From: Anaerolineae bacterium
GTDB taxonomy: Bacteria > Chloroflexota > Anaerolineae > Promineifilales > Promineifilaceae
Length of the DNA: 64,000 nucleotides
Direction of reading: 5' to 3'
NCBI GenBank assembly: GCA_030425205.1
Contig: JAUIAP010000002.1
Coordinates: 62,001 to 126,000 of the forward strand
The translations under genes and the position numbers were made by a program. The notes under the pieces were generated by a model. It was not told the DNA's origin, did no database searches, and saw nothing but the letters and a program-made list of their open reading frames with translations. This document shows positions 7,277 through 15,830 of this stretch, piece by piece; position 1 is the stretch's first letter; each line of letters begins with the position of its first letter.

Positions 7277-9628
7277 TTATAATGGTTCCATCGCAGATTG
7301 ATAGAGTTTATGCGCTTCCCGTCGCCATGCAACCGTCACTAATCCCAAGCCAAATAGGGTTAATATGCCGCCCCAGACAAAGCTCAATGGAACAAACCGC
7401 CATTCCACAACATGCTCACCCGCTGGCACACAGACAGAGCGAAACGCCGTATACGCCGATTGCCACGCGACGCGCTCGCCATCCACATAGGCATGCCAAC
7501 CGGGATAGGCCATTTCACTCACGACCAGCAAACTCGGCTGTTCAGACGCTGTCTCGATGCGCCAATAGCCATTGCGCCGTTCAGCTATCGTCGTACTGCC
7601 TGCACCCGCCACAGAACAGGGAAGTTCTGAGACGGTGGCGGTTGTACGAGGATCAAAGTCAGGCGCGAGTATGGTTGCGATGGCTTGATCTTCGTCGGGA
7701 ATGAGAATGGCATTGGGGACGAGTCGGGCGAGTGGGAGGGAATTCGGCCGATTATAGACCCACACGCCCCCAGCCTCCCCGTGCAAGATCAATCCGTCTT
7801 CCCCATCTGTGAACTGCCTCTGCTCATTTTCCGCGACTAGATAATCTGCCCCAAATAAATCATAGACCCGCGACCGAGGATCGGTGGCGACACGAAATAG
7901 TTTTGTCGCCGTCCCCACTTCAAGCGCGTTATAGCCAAACACCGAATCTAAACCGACTTGCGCTGCTCCGTTCTGCTCGAAGATTGAAATCCCCCACGGC
8001 AAGATGCGCTGATGGTCATAGATTAGGTCATTCGCCACAAACCACGTCCCGCTCGGCACAATGCTCTCGCGGCGAATCAACTTTGCGCCGAATGTCCAGA
8101 GATCGGCGAACAGCAGAGCGGTGAACAGCAGGGCGTAAACAGCACGCAGTGACCCGTTACGGCTAGATGGTTGGGACTTGTCTGCCGCACGTTGCGACAA
8201 AATGAAGAGGATTCCGCCCAAAACGGCAAATGCCGCTGCGACCAGCCAGCCGTTGTGTTGATAGATATATCGGCCGATTTCCCCGTTATCCCTGCCAATA
8301 ATCAAATAGATTCCACTCGCACCGCACAAGAGCAATGCCAAAATGACTATGCGAAGCGTTTTCACCGTTTGTGATCCTGCAATTAAGCCGAACAAGACAC
8401 AACTCCCAAACGTATACAAAACCATTGCCCGCGCTGGCGCACGCGCCAATCGAAAACCCGGCACATAATCATAAAAAATTTCAAACAAAAAGCCGTAATG
8501 CCCCACCCCTAATAAAATCCCCAATGCAATGATCCCTATCCAAAACCAGCGTTGCGGTAGACGTGAACCAATTGCCAACAAGAGTGCCAGCAGCGGCAAG
8601 ACACCGGCATAGACCGTTAACTCCGCAAAGTTTTCTGCGCCCCAGTAGCCGATTTGGGCTGGTTCGCCAAAAAATGCGGGGATAAATAGGGTGATGAGAT
8701 GCTCAGGTGGGAAGGAGAAGCGGCTGGCAAAATCGAAGGTGGTTTCGGCCGATCTCCCCGCTAAACCCGCAAACTCCACCAGCGGCACCAACTGCACTCC
8801 GCTCAACAGTAGCCCGACGACGCCTGCAATGACAAGCGTTCCAAAAGTTGTCAGTATAGCGTCACGCCTGCGCGGGAATGATAGGTCAAATATTAGATAG
8901 ACAGCGTACAAACCCCATACCATGCCGACATACAAAAGCGAAGTCGTATGCCCCGCCAAAATTGCCATCCCAAACGGCACGCCCAACAAAATCGCCTTCC
9001 AAACAGACCAATTGCGAAGCGTGCAAAGCGTTCCCCACAGCAGCAAGCCCAACCAGACATGCGTCGCCAACAGCCCAATGTGGCCCGCGAAGATTCGCGC
9101 CGCGACAAACCCGCTAAACATCCAGCCGACGGCGGCGATGAGGCCACCCCATTCTCGCGCATCGTGCCACCAAATAGGAAGTTGATCCTCGCCGAGCGCG
9201 TTAGGCGGTGTAGGCTGCTGTGAGAGGGATTCCCATACAAACAGGTACATCCCCACCCCAGCCAGCCAAACATGCAAAATGAGATAGAGCGTGAACCCTA
9301 GATTCGGCCGAAAAATCAGCATCAACCACGTCGGTGGGTAAAAGATCGCCACCTGTGGATTGCTCAAGAACGGATAACCGCCAAAGTGCGCCGCATCCCA
9401 GAATGGTGACTGCCCGCTCAAGATTTGCCCGCGCACCCACTCCAGCCATGGATAAAAGAGCGCGCGCATGTCAAGTCCGCCGACCGCTTGTGCTTCAACT
9501 GGCTTGAGGACGGGAGCGAAAAATAAAAGCGTGAGCGCGAAGAGGATTAGTTTGGGCTGATGGCGACGCAAAACGATCTTCCCCCTCCTCTTGAACGAGA
9601 GGGGGCCAATGGGCGCGGGGCGACTCAT
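7277..9628 (-). CDS. YfhO-like large membrane protein (glycosyltransferase-like)
   Basis: About 783 residues with a dozen or more membrane spans in the first 550 residues, followed by a soluble C-terminal domain and a last membrane helix. The first periplasmic loop reads GLDMRALFYPWLEW...SPFWDAAHFGGYPFLSNPQ, typical of YfhO-like and related lipid-linked sugar transferases; the C-terminal DGERVAWQSAYTAFRSVCVPAGEHVVEWRF is the conserved YfhO tail. The start at 9628 is chosen because its ATG overlaps the upstream stop as ATGA; a longer frame to 9670 exists. It probably modifies surface polysaccharide or teichoic-type polymers; the acceptor is unknown. Confidence 0.75.
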   Translation of the reverse strand: MSRPAPIGPLSFKRRGKIVLRRHQPKLILFALTLLFFAPVLKPVEAQAVGGLDMRALFYPWLEWVRGQILSGQSPFWDAAHFGGYPFLSNPQVAIFYPPTWLMLIFRPNLGFTLYLILHVWLAGVGMYLFVWESLSQQPTPPNALGEDQLPIWWHDAREWGGLIAAVGWMFSGFVAARIFAGHIGLLATHVWLGLLLWGTLCTLRNWSVWKAILLGVPFGMAILAGHTTSLLYVGMVWGLYAVYLIFDLSFPRRRDAILTTFGTLVIAGVVGLLLSGVQLVPLVEFAGLAGRSAETTFDFASRFSFPPEHLITLFIPAFFGEPAQIGYWGAENFAELTVYAGVLPLLALLLAIGSRLPQRWFWIGIIALGILLGVGHYGFLFEIFYDYVPGFRLARAPARAMVLYTFGSCVLFGLIAGSQTVKTLRIVILALLLCGASGIYLIIGRDNGEIGRYIYQHNGWLVAAAFAVLGGILFILSQRAADKSQPSSRNGSLRAVYALLFTALLFADLWTFGAKLIRRESIVPSGTWFVANDLIYDHQRILPWGISIFEQNGAAQVGLDSVFGYNALEVGTATKLFRVATDPRSRVYDLFGADYLVAENEQRQFTDGEDGLILHGEAGGVWVYNRPNSLPLARLVPNAILIPDEDQAIATILAPDFDPRTTATVSELPCSVAGAGSTTIAERRNGYWRIETASEQPSLLVVSEMAYPGWHAYVDGERVAWQSAYTAFRSVCVPAGEHVVEWRFVPLSFVWGGILTLFGLGLVTVAWRREAHKLYQSAMEPL

Positions 9629-11859
9629 CGCACTCCGAACGGCGACAAGGTCAAATACTCCCCAATCCACGCGCCATCGGGATGTAGCAGTTTGAGCTTT
9701 TCGCCGGTATCGACGCTCTGCACAGCAACGCGAATGAGGTGTGATCCCGACTCGACGGGCGCAGGGAGTTGGTCAAGCGAGAAGGTGTGGGTCGTCGTGT
9801 ATGTTTCGGTGCGCGACCATGCGGTCATATCAGGGATGAGATCGGCCGATCCACGATAGTTCTCGTTCTCATCTAACAACAATACCTGAATTTGATAAGG
9901 GTCTTCGATTTTTGCCAATGTGCGCCAATAGAGCGTGACGGTCAATTCTTCTTCTGGGTTAAGTTGGCGTTGGCTGTATTCATAGCCGAGCAGGGTCAAT
10001 TTTCGGCCGAAATCTGTACGCAACCGATTCGGAACCTCCTGACTTGGAGTCAAAATCTCCACCTCGCCATACGCAAGCGTATCTCCCCATGGCGACCCAT
10101 TCTTACTGGCAAATTGTAAGCGATAGGTTCCTTCAAGCGGATAAAAACCAATCGTGACCTCTGCCTTGTTCGGTGCATACGCCGTTTCTGGCACGTGCAG
10201 CCAAACCTTATCGACAAAGCGATCTCCCTCACGCCACATCCCCGACGGAAACGCTCCCGTTCCCGTATACGAATCGCGCTGTGCCACAAATCCGACGTCA
10301 TCGCGCAGATGTGTGAACTGCACAAAGTTCCCGATGGGAGGCGCATCGACCTCCCAATAGGTGGTCACCTCAATCATCTGGCCCGGATATACTTTGCGCG
10401 GCTGTACGTCAAACCCGATCACCGTCCCCATTCCCGCAACGACGACCTCACGCTCATTTGGAATGGCCGCTCGTTGTCGCAGTTGTGCGGGTTTGGCGTA
10501 GGCTGGCTTCAAAAAGCCGAACAGTGCCGTTAATGTCAACATGAACAAGATGACTTGAATCCAGACGGTTGCCAGCGGAATCCGTCGCAGCAAAAACCGC
10601 CAGCCGAGCGCAAGGATAATTGCCAACGCTGGCAAGCCGGGAAAGAGGAAACGCCCCATCGCACCTGCTGGACTAATCAACATATAGTAGAAGACGACGA
10701 TAAAGAATAGCACGACAGAGCCAAACAGCAGCAATCGTTCGGCAAACTTGCGTGGTTGCCGACTATTAAAGACCAAGTCGAGAAGTGCCCCTAGCAAACC
10801 GACGCTCATAAACAGATTGAACAGTAAATAGATCGCTCCCGGCAGTGGGATTTGCCCAAACCCAAAACGACCCCACAAAGATGACCACAGCATCGGCAGT
10901 TCGCTGATCGCCAGTCCAAAACTTTGTAGTGCCGTGCGCTCACCCCATAAATCTTTAAGCGTTTCCACGCCCGTCCACTCCCCATAAATCATCTGGTTGC
11001 GCGCAAACCACCAGCCAGCGACTAGCAGTGTCACACCCAGCGCAACTGCGCTGATAATACCCATCTCTTTCCAACGCCGTCCATGCCAACCAGACCAGAT
11101 CAACAATGCGGCAATCAATCCCCCGAGCGCGATATTGTTAAATTTCGCCAAGAGTGCCAAGCCAAAGGTCAACCCAAACAGCCCTCCCCAGCGCAGCAAA
11201 TCTTTTGTTTCAACTTCAAGCGTTCTAAACGTGTTGCGATTAAATTCGACGCAGACGAGCAGCACCAGGCTGCTTGTCAACGCGGCAATCACGTCGTTGT
11301 TGATTGCGCCACTCATGTAGCCGAACATCGGGTTAAACGCGACGATACTGGCGGCCAAGAGTGCGGTTGGGGGTTGTTGGGTGATCCTTCGGCCGATTAA
11401 CCACGTCACAAAGACGGTTGCTGCCCCGATCAAGACGTTGATCCCGCGTGCTAGCGCAACGGCCCAGCGATCGGCATTCCAATCGGCACGACTATCGTAA
11501 AAGAATTGGTTCTTATTATCCTGTCCAACCTCCCAAACGCGATAGCTCCAAAATGGGTTTGGCGTGGGTGTTGCACAGATATCCTTATCAGTTGTGATAA
11601 ACCAGTTGGGGATGGCGGCGAGAATGTAGTAGAGCGGTGGATGATGACTCTGTGCGCGACAATCACCTTCGCCCTGCACGGGCAAGGCGCGATTCTCAAC
11701 GAGATAACGCACAAAGCGATAGTGGCGAAGCTCGTCAGTTGCCTCATAGGGCGGATTGGCAAAGCTATAGGCTAGCCCAATCAGCACGAACGCGGACACG
11801 AGCCACGCAATCGCCCACTTTTCCCAGAGTTGAATGTCTTCAGATGTTTTCCAGTTCAC
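9625..11859 (-). CDS. GT39/ArnT-like membrane glycosyltransferase
   Basis: About 744 residues. The N-terminal half is a polytopic membrane domain with the acidic first loop NPPYEATDELRHYRFV and QSHHPPLYYILAA, as in GT-C transferases (PMT/ArnT and DUF2142 types). The C-terminal half from about residue 480 is soluble, with two beta-rich repeats (IGFDVQPRKVYPGQMIEVTTYWEV and LLGYEYSQRQLNPEEELTVTLYWR). The GTG at 11859 is preferred over the ATG at 11886 because TACAAT stands seven bases before it. It is translationally coupled to the YfhO-like gene, so the two likely act in one surface glycan pathway. Confidence 0.7.
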   Translation of the reverse strand: MNWKTSEDIQLWEKWAIAWLVSAFVLIGLAYSFANPPYEATDELRHYRFVRYLVENRALPVQGEGDCRAQSHHPPLYYILAAIPNWFITTDKDICATPTPNPFWSYRVWEVGQDNKNQFFYDSRADWNADRWAVALARGINVLIGAATVFVTWLIGRRITQQPPTALLAASIVAFNPMFGYMSGAINNDVIAALTSSLVLLVCVEFNRNTFRTLEVETKDLLRWGGLFGLTFGLALLAKFNNIALGGLIAALLIWSGWHGRRWKEMGIISAVALGVTLLVAGWWFARNQMIYGEWTGVETLKDLWGERTALQSFGLAISELPMLWSSLWGRFGFGQIPLPGAIYLLFNLFMSVGLLGALLDLVFNSRQPRKFAERLLLFGSVVLFFIVVFYYMLISPAGAMGRFLFPGLPALAIILALGWRFLLRRIPLATVWIQVILFMLTLTALFGFLKPAYAKPAQLRQRAAIPNEREVVVAGMGTVIGFDVQPRKVYPGQMIEVTTYWEVDAPPIGNFVQFTHLRDDVGFVAQRDSYTGTGAFPSGMWREGDRFVDKVWLHVPETAYAPNKAEVTIGFYPLEGTYRLQFASKNGSPWGDTLAYGEVEILTPSQEVPNRLRTDFGRKLTLLGYEYSQRQLNPEEELTVTLYWRTLAKIEDPYQIQVLLLDENENYRGSADLIPDMTAWSRTETYTTTHTFSLDQLPAPVESGSHLIRVAVQSVDTGEKLKLLHPDGAWIGEYLTLSPFGVR

Positions 11860-11866
11860 AGCGCGA

Positions 11867-11872
11867 ATTGTA
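11867..11872 (-). promoter_or_regulatory. putative leaderless -10 box of the GT39-like gene
   Basis: TACAAT lies seven bases before the GTG at 11859 on the minus strand. It falls inside the longer alternative frame, so it also decides the start. Confidence 0.45.
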
Positions 11873-12006
11873 TCACCCGCAGGCAATGCATCGTATGCTG
11901 CTTTTCCTGTGTTTAGATTGCGATCGCGCTGAATAGGCTACGCTTATGCTAGAAATGTGTGTTTCGGGATCTGTTTGTGTCACGAAGGGTTGACCTGAAT
12001 GAAAAC

Positions 12007-12064
12007 GTAGTGCGTAGTGCGTGGTGCGTGATTTGGCTACGTACCACGCACCACGCACCACGCG
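12007..12064. repeat. hairpin built of 7-bp tandem repeats
   Basis: The left arm is made of heptamers GTAGTGC, GTAGTGC, GTGGTGC. After a nine-base loop the right arm repeats the complementary ACCACGC heptamer three times. The stem is about 23 bp with three A/G differences. It lies between the end of the substrate-binding protein gene and the GT39-like promoter and may separate the two transcripts. Confidence 0.8.
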
Positions 12065-12080
12065 ATAATGTGGCGAAAAC

Positions 12081-13175
12081 CTATTCACCACCCTCACGCA
12101 GTTCAACTTCCATGCGTGAAAAATCATTGCCGACCGTGTCGAGGTCTTCTAGTTGACTGAGCGCGGCTGTGGCTAAATCGGTGCGAAGTGCGGCGGCGTC
12201 AGGTTCGGCCGAAATTACCCCAAAATCAACCGAAATGTCAACCGTCTGTTGATAGGCTGTCTCATCCATCACACCAATTCCGTTCGGTGACGGCCAAATC
12301 AGCGCATTGATCTCATTCATCTGCCAGGTCATGTGACTTTCGCCTAACGCTGGGCCATTGTCCAGCACAATCTCGACACAGCGTTCTGGATTGTCTCGAC
12401 AGAAAATCCAACCTCTGAATGTCGCCTTCAAGAAGCGCACGGCAATATCTTCGTTGCCCTCTTCTGCCAGCCACTCCTCGCGCACGAAAAGATGATCCTG
12501 CAACATCGCGGTGCCGACATCGTTATAGTCAAAGACGGTGAAATCTTCTGGTTGATACAGCTCTCCCGTCTCAGGGTTGGTCGCCTCAAGCAGTTGGGCA
12601 TATTCGTTGTAAATCTCTGCTTGTGCCACGTCGATTTCGCGGTTTAGCAACATGGACATATCGAACGGTTGCTGCACAATCGTCACTTGGCTGGCATCAT
12701 CTGGTTCAATGCCATTCATGCGCAACGCGGCAAACACCTCCCACTCGTTGCCAAAACCCCACGTGCCAACGCGCTTGCCTGCCCAATCATCCACAGAGCT
12801 AAGACCAGAGTCAGCCCATGCGATCTGAAGCGTTCCGCTGCGTTGGAAAATCTGGGCGATGTTGACCAATTCAGCCCCTTGCTCACGCGAGGCCAACATT
12901 TTTGGCACCCATGCGACACCAAACTCCGCATCTCCTGCCGCAACCACCTGCTGCGGCACGATTTCAACTGCACCTTCGCTGATGGTCACATCCAATCCCT
13001 CATCTGCGTAGAAGCCCTCTTCCAACGCCGCATAATAGCCCGCAAATTGGGATTGGGTCACCCACTGCAACTGCAACGTGACGGGGGTTAACTCATCAGA
13101 TGTCGCAGGTTCATCGCTGCCACATGCGGCTAACAGCAATAGCAAAACGGTCAGTAACAAAAGTCGTTTAAACAT
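12081..13175 (-). CDS. ABC transporter substrate-binding lipoprotein, NMT1/THI5-like
   Basis: About 364 residues. The start at 13175 gives MFKRLLLLTVLLLLLAAC, a lipoprotein signal with the lipobox LAAC, and has GAGGAG seven bases upstream; a longer frame to 13256 has neither. The mature part begins VTLQLQWVTQSQFAGYYAALEEGFY, the hallmark of the NMT1/THI5-like fold. Substrates in this family include thiamine precursors, riboflavin (RibY of Chloroflexota), nitrate and sulfonates; none can be fixed here. It is the last gene of a four-gene importer operon and lacks the TCGGCCGA octamer except once at 12205. Confidence 0.88.
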   Translation of the reverse strand: MFKRLLLLTVLLLLLAACGSDEPATSDELTPVTLQLQWVTQSQFAGYYAALEEGFYADEGLDVTISEGAVEIVPQQVVAAGDAEFGVAWVPKMLASREQGAELVNIAQIFQRSGTLQIAWADSGLSSVDDWAGKRVGTWGFGNEWEVFAALRMNGIEPDDASQVTIVQQPFDMSMLLNREIDVAQAEIYNEYAQLLEATNPETGELYQPEDFTVFDYNDVGTAMLQDHLFVREEWLAEEGNEDIAVRFLKATFRGWIFCRDNPERCVEIVLDNGPALGESHMTWQMNEINALIWPSPNGIGVMDETAYQQTVDISVDFGVISAEPDAAALRTDLATAALSQLEDLDTVGNDFSRMEVELREGGE

Positions 13176-13248
13176 GTCAATCTCCTCATGTGGAACGTAT
13201 TCGCCGCGCCCGCGCGATTTTGCGGCAGGCGGGGCGACCGCGCTCCGA

Positions 13249-14037
13249 TTATGCAATATCTACGGTACGAACGGAGCTATGCCATGGAATCGACAGCCGC
13301 TCCGCGATAAGAACAACGAGATAAAATGTCAGTCCGACCACACAGGCAATGATGATCGCCGCCCATGCGTTGGCGAAGCGGAACTGTGCCGCCTCTTGTG
13401 TGATGAATATACCCAGTGCCGACCGATTGCCGCCAAAATACTCGCTGACAACTGCACCAATCATGCTCAATGAGGCGGCAATTTTGAACGCATTGAACAT
13501 GTACGGTAGTGCGTTGGGCAGACGCACAAAGCGCAAAATCTCCCATTCAGAGGCGGCGTAAGAGCGCATCAGCTCAATTTGGGCAGGGTCGACTAGGGTT
13601 AAGCCACGCACCGTATTAATCATCATCGGGAAGAAGATGATCACGGCGACGATAATCATTTTTGAGAGCGGATTATCCGCGCCAAACCAATTGTTGACGA
13701 TGGGGGCAAAGGCAAGGATTGGAACGCTATTGGCGGCGATGGCGAATGGGAGCAGTGTCTCGCTGGCGGCGGTCCAGCGGGCGGTTGCCAGCGCGACAAT
13801 GATCCCGCTAGAACAGCCGATCACAAAACCACCCATCGCCTCTTTCGTCGTAAACCACCCGACAAAGATCAGGCGGTCAAAGTTTTCGCGGAAGGCCGCA
13901 GCGATGACAGATGGCGCGGGGAGCAAGAATTGCTTAATGTCGAGCAACCAGACGAGAGCCTCCCACAGTAGAAGGGTGCTGAAAAATAGGAGGATGGCGG
14001 GGAGATATTTTTTCATTAACCGTTTGAATGCAGACAT
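13249..14037 (-). CDS. ABC transporter permease (SsuC/RibX type), first copy
   Basis: About 262 residues with six predicted membrane spans and the BPD_transp_1 EAA loop ELMRSYAASEWEILRFVRLPNALPYMF. The start MSAFKRLMKKYLPAIL at 14037 fits the membrane topology; upstream codons are arginine- and cysteine-rich and look non-coding. It lies 43 bases after the ATPase gene. Together with the second permease at 14857-15723 it likely makes a heterodimeric channel for the NMT1-like system. Confidence 0.88.
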   Translation of the reverse strand: MSAFKRLMKKYLPAILLFFSTLLLWEALVWLLDIKQFLLPAPSVIAAAFRENFDRLIFVGWFTTKEAMGGFVIGCSSGIIVALATARWTAASETLLPFAIAANSVPILAFAPIVNNWFGADNPLSKMIIVAVIIFFPMMINTVRGLTLVDPAQIELMRSYAASEWEILRFVRLPNALPYMFNAFKIAASLSMIGAVVSEYFGGNRSALGIFITQEAAQFRFANAWAAIIIACVVGLTFYLVVLIAERLSIPWHSSVRTVDIA

Positions 14038-14080
14038 TCCTGTTCTCTGCATTGTGGCGAACGAGGTGTCCGTGCGCCAA

Positions 14081-14848
14081 CTATTCTTCGGCACGGCGCA
14101 GCCATTCACGCACTTCTCGGCCGATTTCAAAAAACCGCACACTTTCACGAGTTTGTGAATCACGCGGCAGCGGCAGATCGACATCAACCACATGCATAAT
14201 CTGACCCGGCCGCGCCGACATGATAATAATTTTTGTTGAGAGAAAGACTGCTTCCGCGATGCTATGCGTAACAAACAGCACAGTTGTGTCAGTCTGTCGC
14301 CAGATGTTATGCAGTTGGTCATTCATGCGCTCGCGGGTCATCTCATCGAGTGCGCCAAATGGCTCATCCATGAGCAGGAGTTGGGGTTGGGTTGCCAATG
14401 CGCGCGCAATTGCCACGCGCTGTTGCATCCCGCCAGAAAGCTGCCACGGATAATGGTTCTCAAAACCGTCAATTTCAACCATTTTGAGCAATGATCGTGC
14501 GCGTGCCGTCCGCTCCGTCTTATCTAATTTGTAAATTTCGAGCGGCAGCATCACGTTTGCCAGCACCTTGCGCCATTCGAGCAGCACAGGGGCTTGAAAA
14601 ACCATGCTGTAGTCGTGGTCGAGGCGGGCTTGTTCGGCCGATTTTCCCCCCACCAGTACGTCACCCGTCGTTGGCCGCACCAAGTCCCCAACCACGCGCA
14701 ACAAGGTTGATTTACCGCATCCCGATGGGCCAATAATCGACACAAACTCGTCGCTTTCCAGCGTGAAGTTGATGTCTTTCAAGGCAACGGTTTCGCTGGC
14801 TTGACCTGCATTAAAAACTTTGTTAACCGCCTTGATCGCTAACATCAT
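14081..14848 (-). CDS. ABC transporter ATPase (SsuB/TauB type)
   Basis: A 255-residue ATPase. It has Walker A GPSGCGKST, signature LSGGMQQRVAIARAL, Walker B LLLMDEPFGALDE and the switch histidine in VTHSIAEA. Its closest style is the nitrate/sulfonate/taurine and vitamin-precursor importers, which fits the NMT1-like binding protein of the same operon. It lies eight bases downstream of one permease and 43 bases upstream of the other. Confidence 0.93.
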   Translation of the reverse strand: MMLAIKAVNKVFNAGQASETVALKDINFTLESDEFVSIIGPSGCGKSTLLRVVGDLVRPTTGDVLVGGKSAEQARLDHDYSMVFQAPVLLEWRKVLANVMLPLEIYKLDKTERTARARSLLKMVEIDGFENHYPWQLSGGMQQRVAIARALATQPQLLLMDEPFGALDEMTRERMNDQLHNIWRQTDTTVLFVTHSIAEAVFLSTKIIIMSARPGQIMHVVDVDLPLPRDSQTRESVRFFEIGREVREWLRRAEE

Positions 14849-14856
14849 GCCATTCT

Positions 14857-15723
14857 CTATCCATTAAATACAAGCTGTTTACGATGGCGCAGTGCCACCC
14901 ACTCTACCGCCGTTACGATAAGATAGAACGCAATGCCGACAACCGCACTCGCCAAAATTGCCGCCCATAGCCGTTCGGGCGCGGTGATGTAGAAGGCGTT
15001 GAAGTTGAGAATTGCACCGCCCAATCCATCACGGATGCCAGACGGTAACTCCCCGATAATCGCCCCCACAACGCTTGCCGTCGCCGACACTTTTAGCGCA
15101 GTGAAGATGTAGGGCAACGCGGCGGGAAAGCGCACCTTCCACAACACGTCCCACGTTGAGGCGGCATAGCTGCGCATCAATTCCAGCGCAAGGGGGTCGG
15201 GCGAGCGCAATCCACGTAACGTATTAATCGTAACGGGAAAAAACGTCAGATAAGCCGAGATAACCGCGACAGACACCCATCCCGCCTTGAGCCAGATCAC
15301 GACCATTGGCGCAATTGCCAAAATTGGGATGGTCTGTGAGGCGATGACGTAGGGCATGCAGCCGCGTTCGAGGAGTAGAACATGGGTAAAGACAGTTCCC
15401 AACAGCAAGCCAAGCAGACTGCCTAACGTGAAGCCAACGACCGCTTCACGAAAGGTGAACAGCGCGGCTGCAGCGAGGACCTGAATTAGCGGTGGGCCAT
15501 TGCGCCGCGACTCTCGGCCGAATGCATCCACAATCTCCCAGACATGTGGCAGATTGAGATCGGATGCGATTTTGAAACGATAGGGGGGATTGTGCGTAAG
15601 TCCGAACGGATTATTGGCGGGTCGCCATGGATCGCCACCTACCCACTTGACTCCTTCCCAAAGGATGAGCAGGGCAAAGATGAGCAGACAAAAAGAGAGG
15701 ATGGTACGAATCGTTTTGTTCAC
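14857..15723 (-). CDS. ABC transporter permease, second copy
   Basis: A 288-residue permease with an N-terminal anchor, a periplasmic loop of about 80 residues, then the usual six-helix core and the EAA loop ELMRSYAASTWDVLWKVRFPAALPYIF. The start codon is GTG. It leads the importer operon (permease, ATPase, permease, binding protein). I saw no TPP or FMN riboswitch motif in the 100 bases upstream, so vitamin transport is not supported by regulation. Confidence 0.85.
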   Translation of the reverse strand: MNKTIRTILSFCLLIFALLILWEGVKWVGGDPWRPANNPFGLTHNPPYRFKIASDLNLPHVWEIVDAFGRESRRNGPPLIQVLAAAALFTFREAVVGFTLGSLLGLLLGTVFTHVLLLERGCMPYVIASQTIPILAIAPMVVIWLKAGWVSVAVISAYLTFFPVTINTLRGLRSPDPLALELMRSYAASTWDVLWKVRFPAALPYIFTALKVSATASVVGAIIGELPSGIRDGLGGAILNFNAFYITAPERLWAAILASAVVGIAFYLIVTAVEWVALRHRKQLVFNG

Positions 15724-15830
15724 GGGTTGTCAACCGACTACTAAATGTCGTTGAATCATTGTAACCGCATGTGCAAAACGATGCCAAAACGTGCAGGGAA
15801 TCGGCCTGTTCAACCTTTCTATTTTGTTAC

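Noticed and set aside
13176..13256. N-terminal extension of the substrate-binding lipoprotein
   Set aside because: The longer start places the signal peptide 27 residues inside the protein; the ATG at 13175 has a strong ribosome site and a proper lipoprotein signal.
14857..15830. TPP or FMN riboswitch upstream of the NMT1-type importer
   Set aside because: The conserved CTGAGA/ACCTGATC (TPP) and AGGGGTGAA-type (FMN) boxes are absent from the short leader region.
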